A stretch of 7,825 nt of DNA from Leyella stercorea. GTDB taxonomy: Bacteria; Bacteroidota; Bacteroidia; Bacteroidales; Bacteroidaceae. The position numbers were made by a program, and so were the translations under genes. The stretch covers positions 1-7,825 of the forward strand of contig NZ_JADYUF010000073.1 in assembly GCF_021531655.1 (NCBI RefSeq), given 5' to 3'. Of this stretch, positions 7,491-7,825 are shown piece by piece. Below the pieces are notes generated by a model. It searched no databases and was not told where the DNA came from. It saw only the letters and a list, made by a program, of their open reading frames with translations. The first letter of the stretch is position 1. Every line of letters starts with the position of its first letter.

Positions 7491-7752
7491 GAAAGCAATA
7501 AAACCATATTAGAAGTAGAATGCTATATATATTATATAATGTACGTATATAATAATGTATGGTGCATGGTAATATGGTCTACAAACGGAAAAACTCATTA
7601 CGTCATTATGCTGATGAATTAAAAAAGGTATGTAAACAAGCCAAAGAACGCTGCTATATAATAATGTATAGCACGGGCAAAGGTAATGTTCTGCGCAAGC
7701 AATGTCAAGAAATAAGGAGGGAAATAAAAGAAAATATGAAATGTACGGGCAT
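7419..7752. other. AT-rich intergenic spacer without a convincing gene
   Basis: This stretch separates the rRNA-operon terminator from the PUL promoter. Besides the inverted repeat at its left end, it holds a 15-base direct repeat and a small hairpin (7546-7673). Two plus-strand open frames (7383-7622 and 7559-7783) cross it, but they overlap the promoter or the terminator, lack a visible ribosome-binding context, and have AT-driven composition. I see no tRNA and no coding match that I recognise. Confidence 0.6.
7546..7673. repeat. 15-base direct repeat, second copy inside a hairpin
   Basis: TATATAATAATGTAT occurs at 7546-7560 and again at 7655-7669, with start points 109 bases apart. The second copy lies within a 7-bp inverted repeat, TGCTATA (7652-7658) with TATAGCA (7667-7673), around an 8-base loop. 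The sequence is simple and AT-rich, so chance or local duplication could explain it. Confidence 0.6.
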
Positions 7753-7781
7753 AAAAAAGGTCTCCAAAGTCGTTAGACCTT
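7753..7781 (-). terminator. Intrinsic terminator of the rRNA operon
   Basis: On the minus strand AAGGTCT (7781-7775) pairs with AGACCTT (7763-7757) around an 11-base loop and runs into a T tract (complement of A7753-A7758). It lies about 20 bases after the 5S rRNA 3' end on the same strand, where an rRNA-operon terminator is expected. It should insulate the PUL from rRNA transcription. Confidence 0.88.
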
Positions 7782-7800
7782 GAAGACCCAAAGTAAAGAA

Positions 7801-7825
7801 GGCAGCCACCTACTCTCCCGCATTG
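7801..7825 (-). rRNA. rrf: 5S ribosomal RNA, 3' end only (partial)
   Basis: The minus strand begins CAATGCGGGAGAGTAGGTGG and continues CTGCC, which is the conserved 3' end of bacterial 5S rRNA in its Bacteroidales form. The rest of the gene, and presumably the 23S and 16S genes, lies beyond the right edge. The terminator just downstream supports the call. The exact 3' end is uncertain by a few bases. Confidence 0.87.

Noticed and set aside
7383..7622. 79-codon plus-strand open frame rich in Tyr, Ile, Phe and Asn
   Set aside because: It overlaps the promoter of the minus-strand operon and the inverted repeat, and its composition simply reflects AT-rich DNA.

Overview
The window looks like part of a polysaccharide utilization locus (PUL) from a Bacteroidales bacterium, probably a Prevotella-like gut or rumen species. 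This rests on a SusC/SusD pair, a Bacteroidetes-type promoter (TATCTTTG -7 box), lipoprotein signals with acidic residues after the cysteine, little sign of Shine-Dalgarno sequences, and moderate-GC genes separated by AT-rich spacers. The genus is an inference; the class-level call is firm.

All supported genes lie on the minus strand, so the window is best read from right to left. At the right edge (7801-7825) is the 3' end of a 5S rRNA gene, followed by a clear intrinsic terminator (7753-7781) that closes a ribosomal RNA operon. Next is an AT-rich spacer of about 330 bases with no convincing gene. It holds a long imperfect inverted repeat (7411-7490) next to a good Bacteroidetes promoter (7386-7418). 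That promoter should drive a three-gene operon: a 131-residue fibronectin type III surface lipoprotein (6901-7296), a SusC-type TonB-dependent transporter (3478-6861) and its SusD-type glycan-binding lipoprotein (1637-3439). Gaps between these genes are about 40 bases and carry no terminator.

After susD comes a spacer of 243 bases with a strong terminator-type hairpin (1415-1444) only 21 bases before the next gene. That gene (155-1393) encodes a secreted alpha/beta-hydrolase resembling acetyl xylan esterases. The hairpin either ends the susCD operon or attenuates read-through into the esterase. One arm of it is built from a 26-base sequence that recurs, with a single-base indel, just downstream of the esterase (73-99), so the esterase is bracketed by direct repeats.

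In the inferred working model, the surface lipoproteins capture an oligosaccharide, SusC/SusD import it with TonB energy, and the periplasmic esterase removes acyl groups. The window holds no glycoside hydrolase, polysaccharide lyase or regulator, so the substrate cannot be fixed; an acetylated plant glycan is only a guess. I see no wholly new system. The items most worth a second look are the repeat/terminator arrangement around the esterase, the dyad at the operon promoter, the C8 tract early in susC, and the FN3 lipoprotein placed ahead of susC.
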